From contig CAZZMB010000043.1 in NCBI GenBank assembly GCA_964655225.1, forward strand, positions 1 to 18,364: a stretch of 18,364 nt of DNA, written 5' to 3'. Positions 7,021-13,564 of the stretch are shown here, in pieces. This DNA comes from JAFMKE01 sp964655225 (GTDB lineage: Bacteria; Bacteroidota; Bacteroidia; Chitinophagales; UBA8649). The first letter of the stretch is position 1. Each line of letters begins with the position of its first letter. The notes beneath the pieces are model-generated. The model saw nothing but the letters and a program-made list of their open reading frames with translations. It was not told the DNA's origin and made no database searches. The position numbers and the translations under genes are program-made.

Positions 7021-7653
7021 CTAAAATAAACCATGAAGCTCGGCTTGCACCTTATTATAAATTTCCGCTAAATCGTCTTCACTCTCTACAAAATTGAGCT
7101 TATCGCAATCAATAACCAATAATTTGCCTTGATCATATTTGGCAATCCATGAATTATAAAATTCGTTTAATCGTTTTAAATAATCCAATCGTATGTTTTC
7201 TTCATAATCTCGCCCTCTTTTTTGAATATTATCAACTAACCTAGGAATTGATGCTTTTAAGTATATCATCAAGTCAGGAGCTTTTGTTTGGGAAATTATC
7301 GTACTATATAAACTCTTATAATTTTCGAAATCTCTCGATGACATCAAACCCATTTTATGCAGATTTGGAGCAAATATCTCTGCATCCTCATAAATAGTTC
7401 GATCTTGAATAATCGGATTTGAATTGTTGTTTATTTCAATAACTTGTTGATATCGACTATTGAGAAAATAAACTTGCAAATTAAATGACCACCTCGGCAT
7501 ATCGTCATAGAAATCATTGAGGTAAGGATTGTTTTCGACATCCTCAAATTGAGGCTGCCAATTAAAGTTTTTTGCTAATAAGCTGGTCAGGGTCGATTTG
7601 CCGGCTCCAATGTTTCCTGCAACTGCGATGTGATTTATTTTGTTACTTCCCAT
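7021..7653 (-). CDS. Deoxynucleoside kinase (deoxyadenosine/deoxyguanosine kinase-like)
   Basis: This 210-residue P-loop enzyme of the dNK family phosphorylates deoxynucleosides with ATP in nucleotide salvage. Walker A G-N-I-G-A-G-K-S-T is at residues 13-21. The D-R motif with its downstream glutamate (Asp84, Arg85, Glu89 in Q-D-R-T-I-Y-E-D) is the substrate-binding signature. The arginine-rich LID K-R-G-R-D-Y-E is at 145-151. Length and motifs fit the bacterial dAK/dGK group better than thymidine kinase. It starts 30 bases after the trpS stop on the same strand, so the two are probably cotranscribed, ending at the terminator shared with gltA. Which deoxynucleoside it prefers cannot be told from the sequence. 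Confidence 0.9.
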   Translation of the reverse strand: MGSNKINHIAVAGNIGAGKSTLTSLLAKNFNWQPQFEDVENNPYLNDFYDDMPRWSFNLQVYFLNSRYQQVIEINNNSNPIIQDRTIYEDAEIFAPNLHKMGLMSSRDFENYKSLYSTIISQTKAPDLMIYLKASIPRLVDNIQKRGRDYEENIRLDYLKRLNEFYNSWIAKYDQGKLLVIDCDKLNFVESEDDLAEIYNKVQAELHGLF

Positions 7654-7683
7654 GTTTTGTTTAGTTTGAGTTAAGTATTCGTC

Positions 7684-8691
7684 TTATTTAAAATATTGGA
7701 AACCCATAATTTCTCTTACACCTGCCAAGGTTTCTTTGGCGCTTTTTCTTGCTTTCTCTTTACCTAGTTCTGCGACTTCCTTTAGTAACTTTTCATTCGT
7801 GCGAAGATCAGTAATGCGCTCTCTAATAGGTTTTAGGAATTCATTGGTGTCTCTTGCTAACTGCATTTTTAAGTCTCCGTAGCGTATACTACAATCCTTG
7901 TAGGAATCTCTAAACTGTTGCACAGTCTCCGGTTTAGATACATGCTCCATGATATTGAATAGGTTGTTAATTTCTGCAGGAATAACTTGATCTTTTTCTG
8001 TTGGAGAGTCTGAGGTCTTGGCTTTTTTAAATTTCTTTAAAATAGTAGCCTCATCATCGGTTAAAAAAATAGCATTATTTTCGTTATTATCACTTTTACT
8101 CATTTTTCCTCCACCATCTAAACCCGGTATTTTAACCAAGTCAGCTCCAAAGTTGAACGCCTTAGGTTCAGGTAAAAAGTCGGTGTTGTATATCCGATTA
8201 AACCTATTGGCGAATGTTCGGGTCATCTCTAGATGCTGTTCTTGATCTTTTCCCACTGGAACATATTTAGCCCGATGTATTAAAATATCTGCAGCCATCA
8301 ACGAAGGGTAGGTGAGAAGTCCTGCATTTATTGCTACTTCTTTTGCTCTTATCTTTTCTTTAAACGAAGCTGTTTTTTCTAATTCACCCTTGTGAGCAAA
8401 CATATTTAAATACAGATACAATTCTGCAATCTCAGGAACATCACTTTGCAAATAAATAGTAGCAATTTCAGGATCTATGCCTACTCCAATGTAATTGGCA
8501 AGCACATCTTTTACACTTTCTTGAAGCTCAACTTTGTTATGTTTTGTCGTCAAACTATGCCAGTCTGCAATAAAATAAAAACATTGATAATCATGCTGCA
8601 TTTTAACGAAATTGACCGCTGCTCCTAAATAGTTGCCTAAGTGTAATTTGCCAGAAGAACGCATCCCACTTAAAACAATTTCTTCCCTCAT
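7684..8691 (-). CDS. trpS: Tryptophanyl-tRNA synthetase
   Basis: This 335-residue class Ic aminoacyl-tRNA synthetase charges tRNA(Trp). The HIGH-type motif appears as S-G-K-L-H-L-G-N at residues 13-20, and K-M-S-K-S is exact at 196-200, preceded by G-G-G. The tryptophan pocket segment T-Y-P-S-L-M-A-A-D-I-L with Asp135 and the V-P-V-G-K-D-Q-E-Q-H motif at 144-153 are intact. Length matches bacterial TrpRS (about 330). The first proline of the usual P-[ST]-G before the HLGN is Ser here (R-S-S-G), a mild variant. It is first in a two-gene reverse operon with the deoxynucleoside kinase. I found no T-box or clear promoter in the 157 bases before gatC. Confidence 0.96.
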   Translation of the reverse strand: MREEIVLSGMRSSGKLHLGNYLGAAVNFVKMQHDYQCFYFIADWHSLTTKHNKVELQESVKDVLANYIGVGIDPEIATIYLQSDVPEIAELYLYLNMFAHKGELEKTASFKEKIRAKEVAINAGLLTYPSLMAADILIHRAKYVPVGKDQEQHLEMTRTFANRFNRIYNTDFLPEPKAFNFGADLVKIPGLDGGGKMSKSDNNENNAIFLTDDEATILKKFKKAKTSDSPTEKDQVIPAEINNLFNIMEHVSKPETVQQFRDSYKDCSIRYGDLKMQLARDTNEFLKPIRERITDLRTNEKLLKEVAELGKEKARKSAKETLAGVREIMGFQYFK

Positions 8692-8848
8692 AATATCTGT
8701 TGCGTTTAATATTTTATCGATGAGCTAAATTATGTAAATTTTAGGTTTATTTTTTGCTCGATGTTGCATAAATTTTAAATTGTTTATAACTAATATTAAG
8801 TACATCTTATATTTACTTTTATCTTCACCTAGTAAAGAAAAAATTGAG

Positions 8849-9139
8849 ATGAAAATTGATAGTGATTTAATAAAAAAGTTGGCTGAGTTAGCTAAACTTG
8901 AGTTTAATAATGAAGATGCTCTGGAAATTCAGAAAAATCTAGGTAATATTTTAGATTTGGTCGAAAAATTACAAGAAGTAGATACGGAAGGAGTAGAGCC
9001 ATTATTGTATTTGAATGGCAATTCTAATATATTCCGTGCGGACAAGGTGAAACAGCTTATCACGAAAGAGGAAGCATTGAAAAATGCACCGAACAAGGAC
9101 TCCGATTATATAAAAGTGCCTAAAGTAATTAGTAAGTGA
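8849..9139 (+). CDS. gatC: Asp-tRNA(Asn)/Glu-tRNA(Gln) amidotransferase subunit C
   Basis: This 96-residue small subunit of the GatCAB complex clamps GatA to GatB for converting Glu-tRNA(Gln) (and/or Asp-tRNA(Asn)) to the amide form. It shows the typical opening L-I-K-K-L-A-E-L-A-K-L-E-F, a second amphipathic helix I-L-D-L-V-E-K-L-Q-E-V-D, then G-V-E-P-L and F-R-A-D-K. The C-terminus A-P-N-K-D-S-D-Y-I-K-V-P-K-V is the usual GatC tail. The start is set at the ATG at 8849. The frame is open from 8780, but the 23 extra residues are hydrophobic, AT-driven and unlike GatC. gatA and gatB are not in the window. Its TGA stop overlaps the GTG start of the following ABC ATPase. Confidence 0.93.
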   Translation: MKIDSDLIKKLAELAKLEFNNEDALEIQKNLGNILDLVEKLQEVDTEGVEPLLYLNGNSNIFRADKVKQLITKEEALKNAPNKDSDYIKVPKVISK

Positions 9140-9819
9140 ATATCATTGAGCTTCAACAAGTCAAAAAGTCCTATTTAATGGGAACGGAATTGATTCATGC
9201 CTTAGCAGGGGTTGATTTAGAGGTTAAGAAAAATGAGTATCTCGCGCTTATGGGGCCATCAGGTTCTGGGAAATCTACTTTGATGAATATCCTGGGTTGT
9301 TTGGATGTACCTTCAAGTGGGACTTATTTATTAAATAATGTAGCGGTAGAAAAAATGACAGACGATGAGCTGGCACGGGTAAGAAATAAAGAAATAGGTT
9401 TCGTTTTTCAAACCTTTAATTTACTTCCTCGATTGTCTGCACTCGAAAATGTGATGTTGCCTTTAATTTATGCAGGAATTTCAAAAAAAGAAAGAATTTT
9501 AAGAGGAGAGGAGGTCATGGGTTTAGTAAGCTTAACTGATCGGATGAGTCACAAACCGAATGAGCTATCCGGAGGACAGCGTCAGCGTGTAGCAATAGCC
9601 AGAGCTCTAGTAAATAAACCCTCTATTATATTGGCAGATGAACCAACCGGAAATCTAGATTCAAAGACGTCTAATGAAATTATGGGCATTTTTGATGAAA
9701 TACAATCGAAGGGGAATACCGTAATTCTTGTAACGCACGAGGAAGATATTGCTCAGTATGCTAAACGCGTAGTTCGATTGCGGGATGGCTTAAAAGAAAG
9801 TGACACCTCTAACACGTAA
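9136..9819 (+). CDS. ABC transporter ATP-binding protein (MacB/LolD type)
   Basis: This 227-residue ATPase subunit energises a membrane permease. Walker A G-P-S-G-S-G-K-S-T is at residues 40-48. The Q-loop is in V-F-Q-T-F-N-L-L-P, the signature L-S-G-G-Q-R-Q-R is near residue 143, Walker B I-I-L-A-D-E-P-T-G-N-L-D is near 163, and the H-loop is in V-T-H-E. The N-L-L-P after the Q-loop and overall length place it with the MacB/LolD/FtsE group, which drive lipoprotein release, efflux or cell-division machines rather than importers. The start is GTG at 9136, overlapping the gatC stop (GTGA), which suggests translational coupling. No permease is adjacent, so the partner must be encoded elsewhere and the substrate is unknown. 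Confidence 0.92.
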   Translation: MNIIELQQVKKSYLMGTELIHALAGVDLEVKKNEYLALMGPSGSGKSTLMNILGCLDVPSSGTYLLNNVAVEKMTDDELARVRNKEIGFVFQTFNLLPRLSALENVMLPLIYAGISKKERILRGEEVMGLVSLTDRMSHKPNELSGGQRQRVAIARALVNKPSIILADEPTGNLDSKTSNEIMGIFDEIQSKGNTVILVTHEEDIAQYAKRVVRLRDGLKESDTSNT

Positions 9820-9831
9820 AAAAGATTTTTG

Positions 9832-10485
9832 ATGAATGTCTATTTAATTCCTGGCTTGGGAGGTGATAAGCGGATGTATGCGGGACAATTAAGTGAATTT
9901 CCGCAAACCAAAGTCTTGGAGTTTATCGAACCATTAAAAGAAGAGACCATTTCAAATTATGCCTATCGCTTAGCTGAAGGTATTGATAAGAATCGACCGT
10001 TTATACTTGTCGGTGTTTCTTTGGGTGGCATAGTTGCTCAAGAAATTGCAGTGCATTACCCACCTAAAAAGACTATTATTATTTCTAGTGTTAAAAGTAC
10101 AAGCGAGTTGCCCCTATGGATCCGGATGTTCAAGTATATTCCTATTCCCAAACTGATTCCTGGCAAACTATATTTATGGATATTTATGGTATTGATGTGG
10201 TTTAAAACCATAGGCTCAAAGAGTAATCACATTATAGCTAATCTAAAAAATATGGCTAAAGATGTTGATCCAAAATTTGTTTACTGGGCGGTTAATCAAT
10301 TAGTAAAGTGGAAAAACCCAATTATTGACTTTAAGGCTTACCATATGCATGGAGGAAGTGATTATTTGTTCCCTTGCTTTAGAATAAAAAACTTAAACTT
10401 ACAGATTAAAGGAGGGACACATGTCATGATTTTAACACATGTATCCAAGATTAACGAAGCCCTAAGTAAGGAACTACATGCTTAA
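9832..10485 (+). CDS. Alpha/beta hydrolase
   Basis: This 217-residue protein has the catalytic features of an alpha/beta-hydrolase. The N-terminal strand is followed by the oxyanion loop I-P-G-L-G-G-D at 6-12. The nucleophile elbow G-V-S-L-G-G holds Ser63 at 61-66. A likely acid Asp177 lies in H-G-G-S-D-Y-L-F-P, and His197 in G-G-T-H-V-M. It has no signal peptide. A hydrophobic stretch near 112-125 looks like part of the lid rather than a membrane anchor. The ATG at 9832 is preferred over the in-frame TTG one codon earlier. It follows the ABC ATPase by 12 bases. Its TAA overlaps the reverse xerD stop within the four bases TTAA. The substrate is unknown; esterase, thioesterase or lipase activity is possible. 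Confidence 0.85.
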   Translation: MNVYLIPGLGGDKRMYAGQLSEFPQTKVLEFIEPLKEETISNYAYRLAEGIDKNRPFILVGVSLGGIVAQEIAVHYPPKKTIIISSVKSTSELPLWIRMFKYIPIPKLIPGKLYLWIFMVLMWFKTIGSKSNHIIANLKNMAKDVDPKFVYWAVNQLVKWKNPIIDFKAYHMHGGSDYLFPCFRIKNLNLQIKGGTHVMILTHVSKINEALSKELHA

Positions 10486-11399
10486 GAAGAAGCTCTATGG
10501 CGGGGGTGAAATTGTGCAATCGTTTCTTGTAAATAACTTTGGTCTAAATGGGTGTATATTTCAGTTGTTGTAATGGAGGAGTGTCCCAGCATTTCCTGCA
10601 CAGCTCTTAAATCTGCTCCACCTTCGACCAAATGTGTTGCAAATGAATGGCGGAAGGTGTGCGGACTAACTTTTTTCTGAATGCCTGCCTTTTTAACGGC
10701 ATCCTTAATAATATAAAAAATCATCACACGGCTTAAACCTTTACCCCTTCGGTTTAGAAACAGTGTATTTTCATGCCCTTTCTGTATATTTATGTGATTC
10801 CGAATATTATCTAAATAAATTTTAATTTGCTTAATGGCTTCATTGCCAATAGGAACTAAGCGTTCTTTTTCCCCTTTTCCAAATACTTTGATGAAATCAG
10901 CATCGAAGAATAAATGTGCTCTTTTCAAGGTGGTTAGTTCAGAAACTCTTAAGCCACAACTGTACAAGGTTTCTATAATAGCTCGATTTCTAATGCCTTC
11001 ATCGGTACTTAAATCTATATGCTCAATTATTTGTTGTATTTCCGCATAGCTTAATGTATCAGGTAGCTTTCGGCTAAGTTTTGGCGCATCCAACATTTCA
11101 CAAGGATCTTTACTAATTATTTGCTCAATCCTTAAATATTTATAGAATGCTTTAATTCCCGATATAATGCGCGATTGCGATTGTTCACTAAGTCCAAATT
11201 CAGTATTCAAAAACTCGATGAATCTTTGAATATCTTTTAAATTTAAATCCCTAAAACTTTTTGTTGGCAATTCTATATCTATATATTGAAGAAGTTTCCG
11301 AACATCACGAATATACCCTTGAACGGTGTTGTCAGACCTTCCTTTCTCCAACTTGAGAAAATTACTAAAATCAATAATATATTCTTCTTCAATAGCCAT
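10482..11399 (-). CDS. xerD: Tyrosine recombinase XerD-type
   Basis: This 305-residue site-specific recombinase is of the kind that resolves chromosome dimers at dif with XerC. The N-terminal SAM-like core-binding domain covers about 1-90 and the catalytic domain about 112-295. All catalytic residues are present: Arg151 in C-G-L-R-V-S-E-L, Lys175 in G-K-G-E, His247 and Arg250 in H-T-F-R-H, His273 in L-G-H-S-S, and the nucleophile Tyr282 in I-Y-T-H. Length and motifs fit chromosomal XerD/XerC better than an integron or phage integrase, and no attachment site or phage gene is nearby. XerC cannot be fully excluded. It diverges from aroQ across 65 bases and converges on the hydrolase gene with overlapping stop codons. 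Confidence 0.92.
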   Translation of the reverse strand: MAIEEEYIIDFSNFLKLEKGRSDNTVQGYIRDVRKLLQYIDIELPTKSFRDLNLKDIQRFIEFLNTEFGLSEQSQSRIISGIKAFYKYLRIEQIISKDPCEMLDAPKLSRKLPDTLSYAEIQQIIEHIDLSTDEGIRNRAIIETLYSCGLRVSELTTLKRAHLFFDADFIKVFGKGEKERLVPIGNEAIKQIKIYLDNIRNHINIQKGHENTLFLNRRGKGLSRVMIFYIIKDAVKKAGIQKKVSPHTFRHSFATHLVEGGADLRAVQEMLGHSSITTTEIYTHLDQSYLQETIAQFHPRHRASS

Positions 11400-11414
11400 T
11401 TCTAAATATCTACA

Positions 11415-11424
11415 GTAAATTTAC
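11415..11424. promoter_or_regulatory. Palindrome GTAAATTTAC between xerD and aroQ
   Basis: A perfect 10-base palindrome lies 16 bases upstream of xerD and 41 bases upstream of aroQ. Its centre TAAATTTA differs from the -7 box TAnnTTTG by one base on both strands, so it could serve as a two-way -7 element or as an operator. No TTG lies at -33 distance on either strand. It may equally be a chance AT-rich palindrome. Confidence 0.25.
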
Positions 11425-11464
11425 ATATATTATAGAATAAGGAAAGAAAGTTAATCAACTAGAT

Positions 11465-11884
11465 ATGAAAAAGATAATCATTCTCAATGGCCCGAATTTG
11501 AATTTGTTAGGAAAGCGAGAAAAGAGCATATATGGGGATATGTCATTCGATGATTTTTTTAAAGAGATGAAAGAGGTGTATAGCGCTGACATTCAACTTG
11601 CCCATTTTCAAAGTAATATTGAAGGAGAAATAGTCACTAAATTACAAGAAATTGGCTTTACTTATGACGGTATAATACTTAACGCAGGCGGATATACACA
11701 TACCTCTGTAGCGATTAGAGATGCGGTTCAAGCTATCAAAACTCCCGTTATTGAAGTTCATATTTCCAATATTTATGCACGCGAGGAGTTTAGACAACAT
11801 TCTTTGCTATCTGCGGTAAGTAAAGGAGTTATTGCAGGATTTGGATTGGAAAGCTATGTCTTAGCCTTGGATTCCTTTCTATAA
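11465..11884 (+). CDS. aroQ: 3-dehydroquinate dehydratase, type II
   Basis: This 139-residue dodecameric enzyme converts 3-dehydroquinate to 3-dehydroshikimate in aromatic amino-acid synthesis. The opening I-I-I-L-N-G-P-N-L-N-L-L-G-K-R-E is the type II signature. The catalytic tyrosine is Tyr23 in Y-G-D. Asn73 with G-G-Y-T-H-T-S (73-81, His79) and the catalytic His99 in E-V-H-I-S-N are intact, as is Arg110 in E-F-R-Q-H-S. Length is typical (about 140-150). It is divergent from xerD. Its stop codon ends at 11884 and the pdhB stop on the other strand begins at 11885, leaving no room for a separate terminator. Confidence 0.96.
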   Translation: MKKIIILNGPNLNLLGKREKSIYGDMSFDDFFKEMKEVYSADIQLAHFQSNIEGEIVTKLQEIGFTYDGIILNAGGYTHTSVAIRDAVQAIKTPVIEVHISNIYAREEFRQHSLLSAVSKGVIAGFGLESYVLALDSFL

Positions 11885-12862
11885 TTAAACGTACAACGCC
11901 GCTTTTGCTGCTTCTACCACTTTTTTAATAGAAGGTAAATAGGCCTCCACTAAATTAGGTGCATAATGCATGTTTGCATCTGCTCCATTTATTCTTTTGA
12001 TAGGTGCGTCCAAATAATCAAAGGCGTGCTTTTGAATCTGAAAGCTTATTTCCGAAGAGATACCACCGAATGGCCATGATTCATCAATTACAATCAATCG
12101 ATTCGTCTTTTTAACTGATTCAACAATAGTTGGAAAATCTAGCGGTCGAATAGTTCGTAGATCGATGACCTCTGCTTCAATACCTTCTTTTGCCAATGCA
12201 TCTGCACTTTCTTTGGCTACCTTCATCATTTTATTGAAAGAAACAATTGTGATGTCTTTACCTGTTCTTACAATATCTGCCTTGCCAATTGGAATGACAT
12301 ATTCCTCTTCAGGGACTTCTCCAAGGTCGCTATACATCATTTCAGATTCCATAAAAACAACAGGATCTGCATCTCGTATAGCACTTTTCAATAAACCTTT
12401 TGCATCGTAAGGATTGGATGGACTTACAACTTTTAATCCAGGTGTATTGGCCATCCAACTTTCAAAGGCTTGTGAATGCGAAGCACCCAACTGTCCAGCT
12501 GAACCACTAGGACCCCTAAAAACTATAGGACAAGAAAACTGACCTCCACTCATACTATGAATCTTAGCAGCTCCATTAACAATTTGGTCAAAAGCTAAGA
12601 CAGCAAAATTCCAAGTCATAAATTCTACAATAGGTCGAATACCGTTGATAGCCGCACCTGTGGCGATACCAGCAAACCCTAATTCAGATATTGGAGTATC
12701 AATAACTCGCTTTTCACCAAACTCATCAAGCATACCTTGACTGACCTTGTAGGCACCATTATATTCTGCGACTTCTTCACCCATTAAAAAAACAAGTTCA
12801 TCTCGTCTCATTTCTTCTTGCATGGCTTCTCTTAAAGCGTCTCTAAAGCGAATTTCTCTCAT
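11885..12862 (-). CDS. pdhB: Pyruvate dehydrogenase E1 component, beta subunit
   Basis: This 325-residue thiamine-diphosphate subunit pairs with the E1 alpha subunit to decarboxylate pyruvate and pass the acetyl group to E2 lipoamide. The N-terminal R-F-R-D-A-L-R-E-A-M and the activating glutamate Glu60 in I-D-T-P-I-S-E are present. So are E-F-M-T-W-N-F-A and the H-S-Q-A-F-E segment. The C-terminal transketolase half carries V-I-D-L-R-T-I-R-P-L-D and D-E-S-W-P-F-G-G. Length matches PdhB. A related branched-chain 2-oxoacid dehydrogenase beta subunit is possible, but the W-P-F-G-G and S-G-G-Q-F motifs favour PDH. The alpha subunit is not adjacent in this window, so E1 alpha and beta seem to be separately encoded. 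A candidate promoter lies 18 bases upstream. Confidence 0.93.
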   Translation of the reverse strand: MREIRFRDALREAMQEEMRRDELVFLMGEEVAEYNGAYKVSQGMLDEFGEKRVIDTPISELGFAGIATGAAINGIRPIVEFMTWNFAVLAFDQIVNGAAKIHSMSGGQFSCPIVFRGPSGSAGQLGASHSQAFESWMANTPGLKVVSPSNPYDAKGLLKSAIRDADPVVFMESEMMYSDLGEVPEEEYVIPIGKADIVRTGKDITIVSFNKMMKVAKESADALAKEGIEAEVIDLRTIRPLDFPTIVESVKKTNRLIVIDESWPFGGISSEISFQIQKHAFDYLDAPIKRINGADANMHYAPNLVEAYLPSIKKVVEAAKAALYV

Positions 12863-12880
12863 AATAAGTGATTTGAGGCG

Positions 12881-12909
12881 TAAAGATAACTTCTTTCCTT
12901 AAATTTCAA
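12881..12909 (-). promoter_or_regulatory. Candidate promoter of pdhB
   Basis: On the reverse strand, TTG (12909-12907) and TATCTTTA (12888-12881) are 18 bases apart, 18 bases before the pdhB start. Only the final base departs from TAnnTTTG. The same box occurs before the acyl-CoA synthetase gene. Confidence 0.45.
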
Positions 12910-13013
12910 CTAGCCAATTTTATTTTAATAGAGATAAATTTTGAATAGTGAAAAAATAAAAATATTTCAGTCTTAAAAACAAGTCATTTGTACAATGGTT
13001 TATTTTTGGTCTT

Positions 13014-13150
13014 GTTTACTCAAGCTTTTGGATGCATATGTTATCAAAACTAATGAAGGTTATTTTACCAAGATATTTTAGCTAAAGTCAATGAAACATT
13101 ATTGCGATTGGAGAACTGATTAGCTTATGCTTCAATCAGTACTTTTTGTT
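13014..13150 (+). ncRNA. Possible small RNA (speculative)
   Basis: An exact TAnnTTTG box at 13001-13008 would place a start near 13014, and a hairpin with T-run ends near 13150, giving a transcript of about 135 bases with no clear coding frame. No -33 TTG is visible, and I recognise no known RNA family. This is an inference from box plus terminator only. Confidence 0.2.
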
Positions 13151-13152
13151 TT
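13113..13152 (+). terminator. Terminator-like hairpin with no assigned gene
   Basis: A-C-T-G-A-T-T (13115-13121) pairs with A-A-T-C-A-G-T (13134-13140). An inner A-G-C/G-C-T stem with a TTAT loop (13122-13131) and a two-base bulge completes the structure. The T-rich tract TTTTTGTTTT (13143-13152) follows on the plus strand. The shape is that of a rho-independent terminator, yet the only plus-strand gene upstream is aroQ, which ended 1.2 kb earlier. Confidence 0.5.
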
Positions 13153-13205
13153 AGCTCTGCTATCTTTCAAACAAGTTTTAACAGACATCTGATGGATATT
13201 TATTC

Positions 13206-13213
13206 TATATTTG
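13206..13213 (+). promoter_or_regulatory. Candidate -7 element for the DUF3467 operon
   Basis: TATATTTG is an exact TAnnTTTG match 17 bases before the start codon, which implies a leader of only about 10 bases. No TTG is seen at -33. If real, it drives the whole operon from 13231 to beyond the right edge. Confidence 0.4.
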
Positions 13214-13230
13214 TTTTATAAACACTAAAA

Positions 13231-13554
13231 ATGAGTGAAGAGCAAAAAAAACAACAAGGCAATCAGATAAATATTGAGTTAACCGAGGAGATAGCCGACG
13301 GAATATATTCAAATTTGGCGATCATTTCACATTCTCAGTCAGAATTTATCGTTGATTTTGTGCGAATATTACCGGGTGTGAACAAGGCTAAGGTTAAATC
13401 TCGAATTATTTTAACTCCACAACATGCAAAACGCTTGTATAAAGCATTGGCAGACAATATCGATAAATTTGAAAATGCAAATGGGGAGATTGAAGATAAT
13501 GATGTGTTACCGGGTATGCCAATGAACTTCGGAGGAAATACAGCTCAGGCATAA
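13231..13554 (+). CDS. DUF3467 domain-containing protein
   Basis: This 107-residue cytoplasmic protein is of a conserved family with no assigned function, common in Bacteroidota. The core at about residues 13-75 is diagnostic: I-N-I-E-L-T-E-E-I-A, then G-I-Y-S-N-L-A-I-I-S-H-S, then E-F-I-V-D-F-V-R, then the K-S-R-I-I-L-T-P-Q-H-A-K-R block. A charged N-terminal tip and a low-complexity acidic then Pro/Met/Gly tail (from about residue 80) flank it. It opens the right-hand operon, 10 bases before the BatA-type gene. The phage-MuF-like or transcription-linked roles sometimes suggested for such small proteins cannot be tested here. Confidence 0.9.
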   Translation: MSEEQKKQQGNQINIELTEEIADGIYSNLAIISHSQSEFIVDFVRILPGVNKAKVKSRIILTPQHAKRLYKALADNIDKFENANGEIEDNDVLPGMPMNFGGNTAQA

Positions 13555-13564
13555 AAAAGTCTAA

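Larger units (their letters stand above)
12863..13230. other. 368-base intergenic region without a convincing gene
   Basis: This is the longest gap in the window, between divergent pdhB and DUF3467. It holds the pdhB promoter candidate at its left end and the DUF3467 -7 box at its right end. Between them is an exact TAnnTTTG box (TATTTTTG, 13001-13008) followed about 105 bases later by a terminator-like hairpin. A 28-codon ATG frame (12995-13081) has no ribosome site or recognisable product, and I do not call it. No tRNA or known riboswitch was recognised. Confidence 0.6.

Noticed and set aside
8780..8848. An in-frame 23-codon extension of gatC
   Set aside because: The extra residues are hydrophobic and unlike GatC, and the length from the ATG at 8849 (96 residues) matches the family.
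10482..11399. The tyrosine recombinase as the integrase of a mobile element
   Set aside because: Length and motifs fit chromosomal XerD. There is no phage or transposon cargo, no direct repeats or tRNA target, and the flanking genes are core metabolism.
12995..13081. A 28-codon ATG frame in the large intergenic region
   Set aside because: There is no ribosome site, no recognisable motif and no conservation evidence. Its start lies upstream of the only nearby -7 box, so that transcript would not include the ATG.
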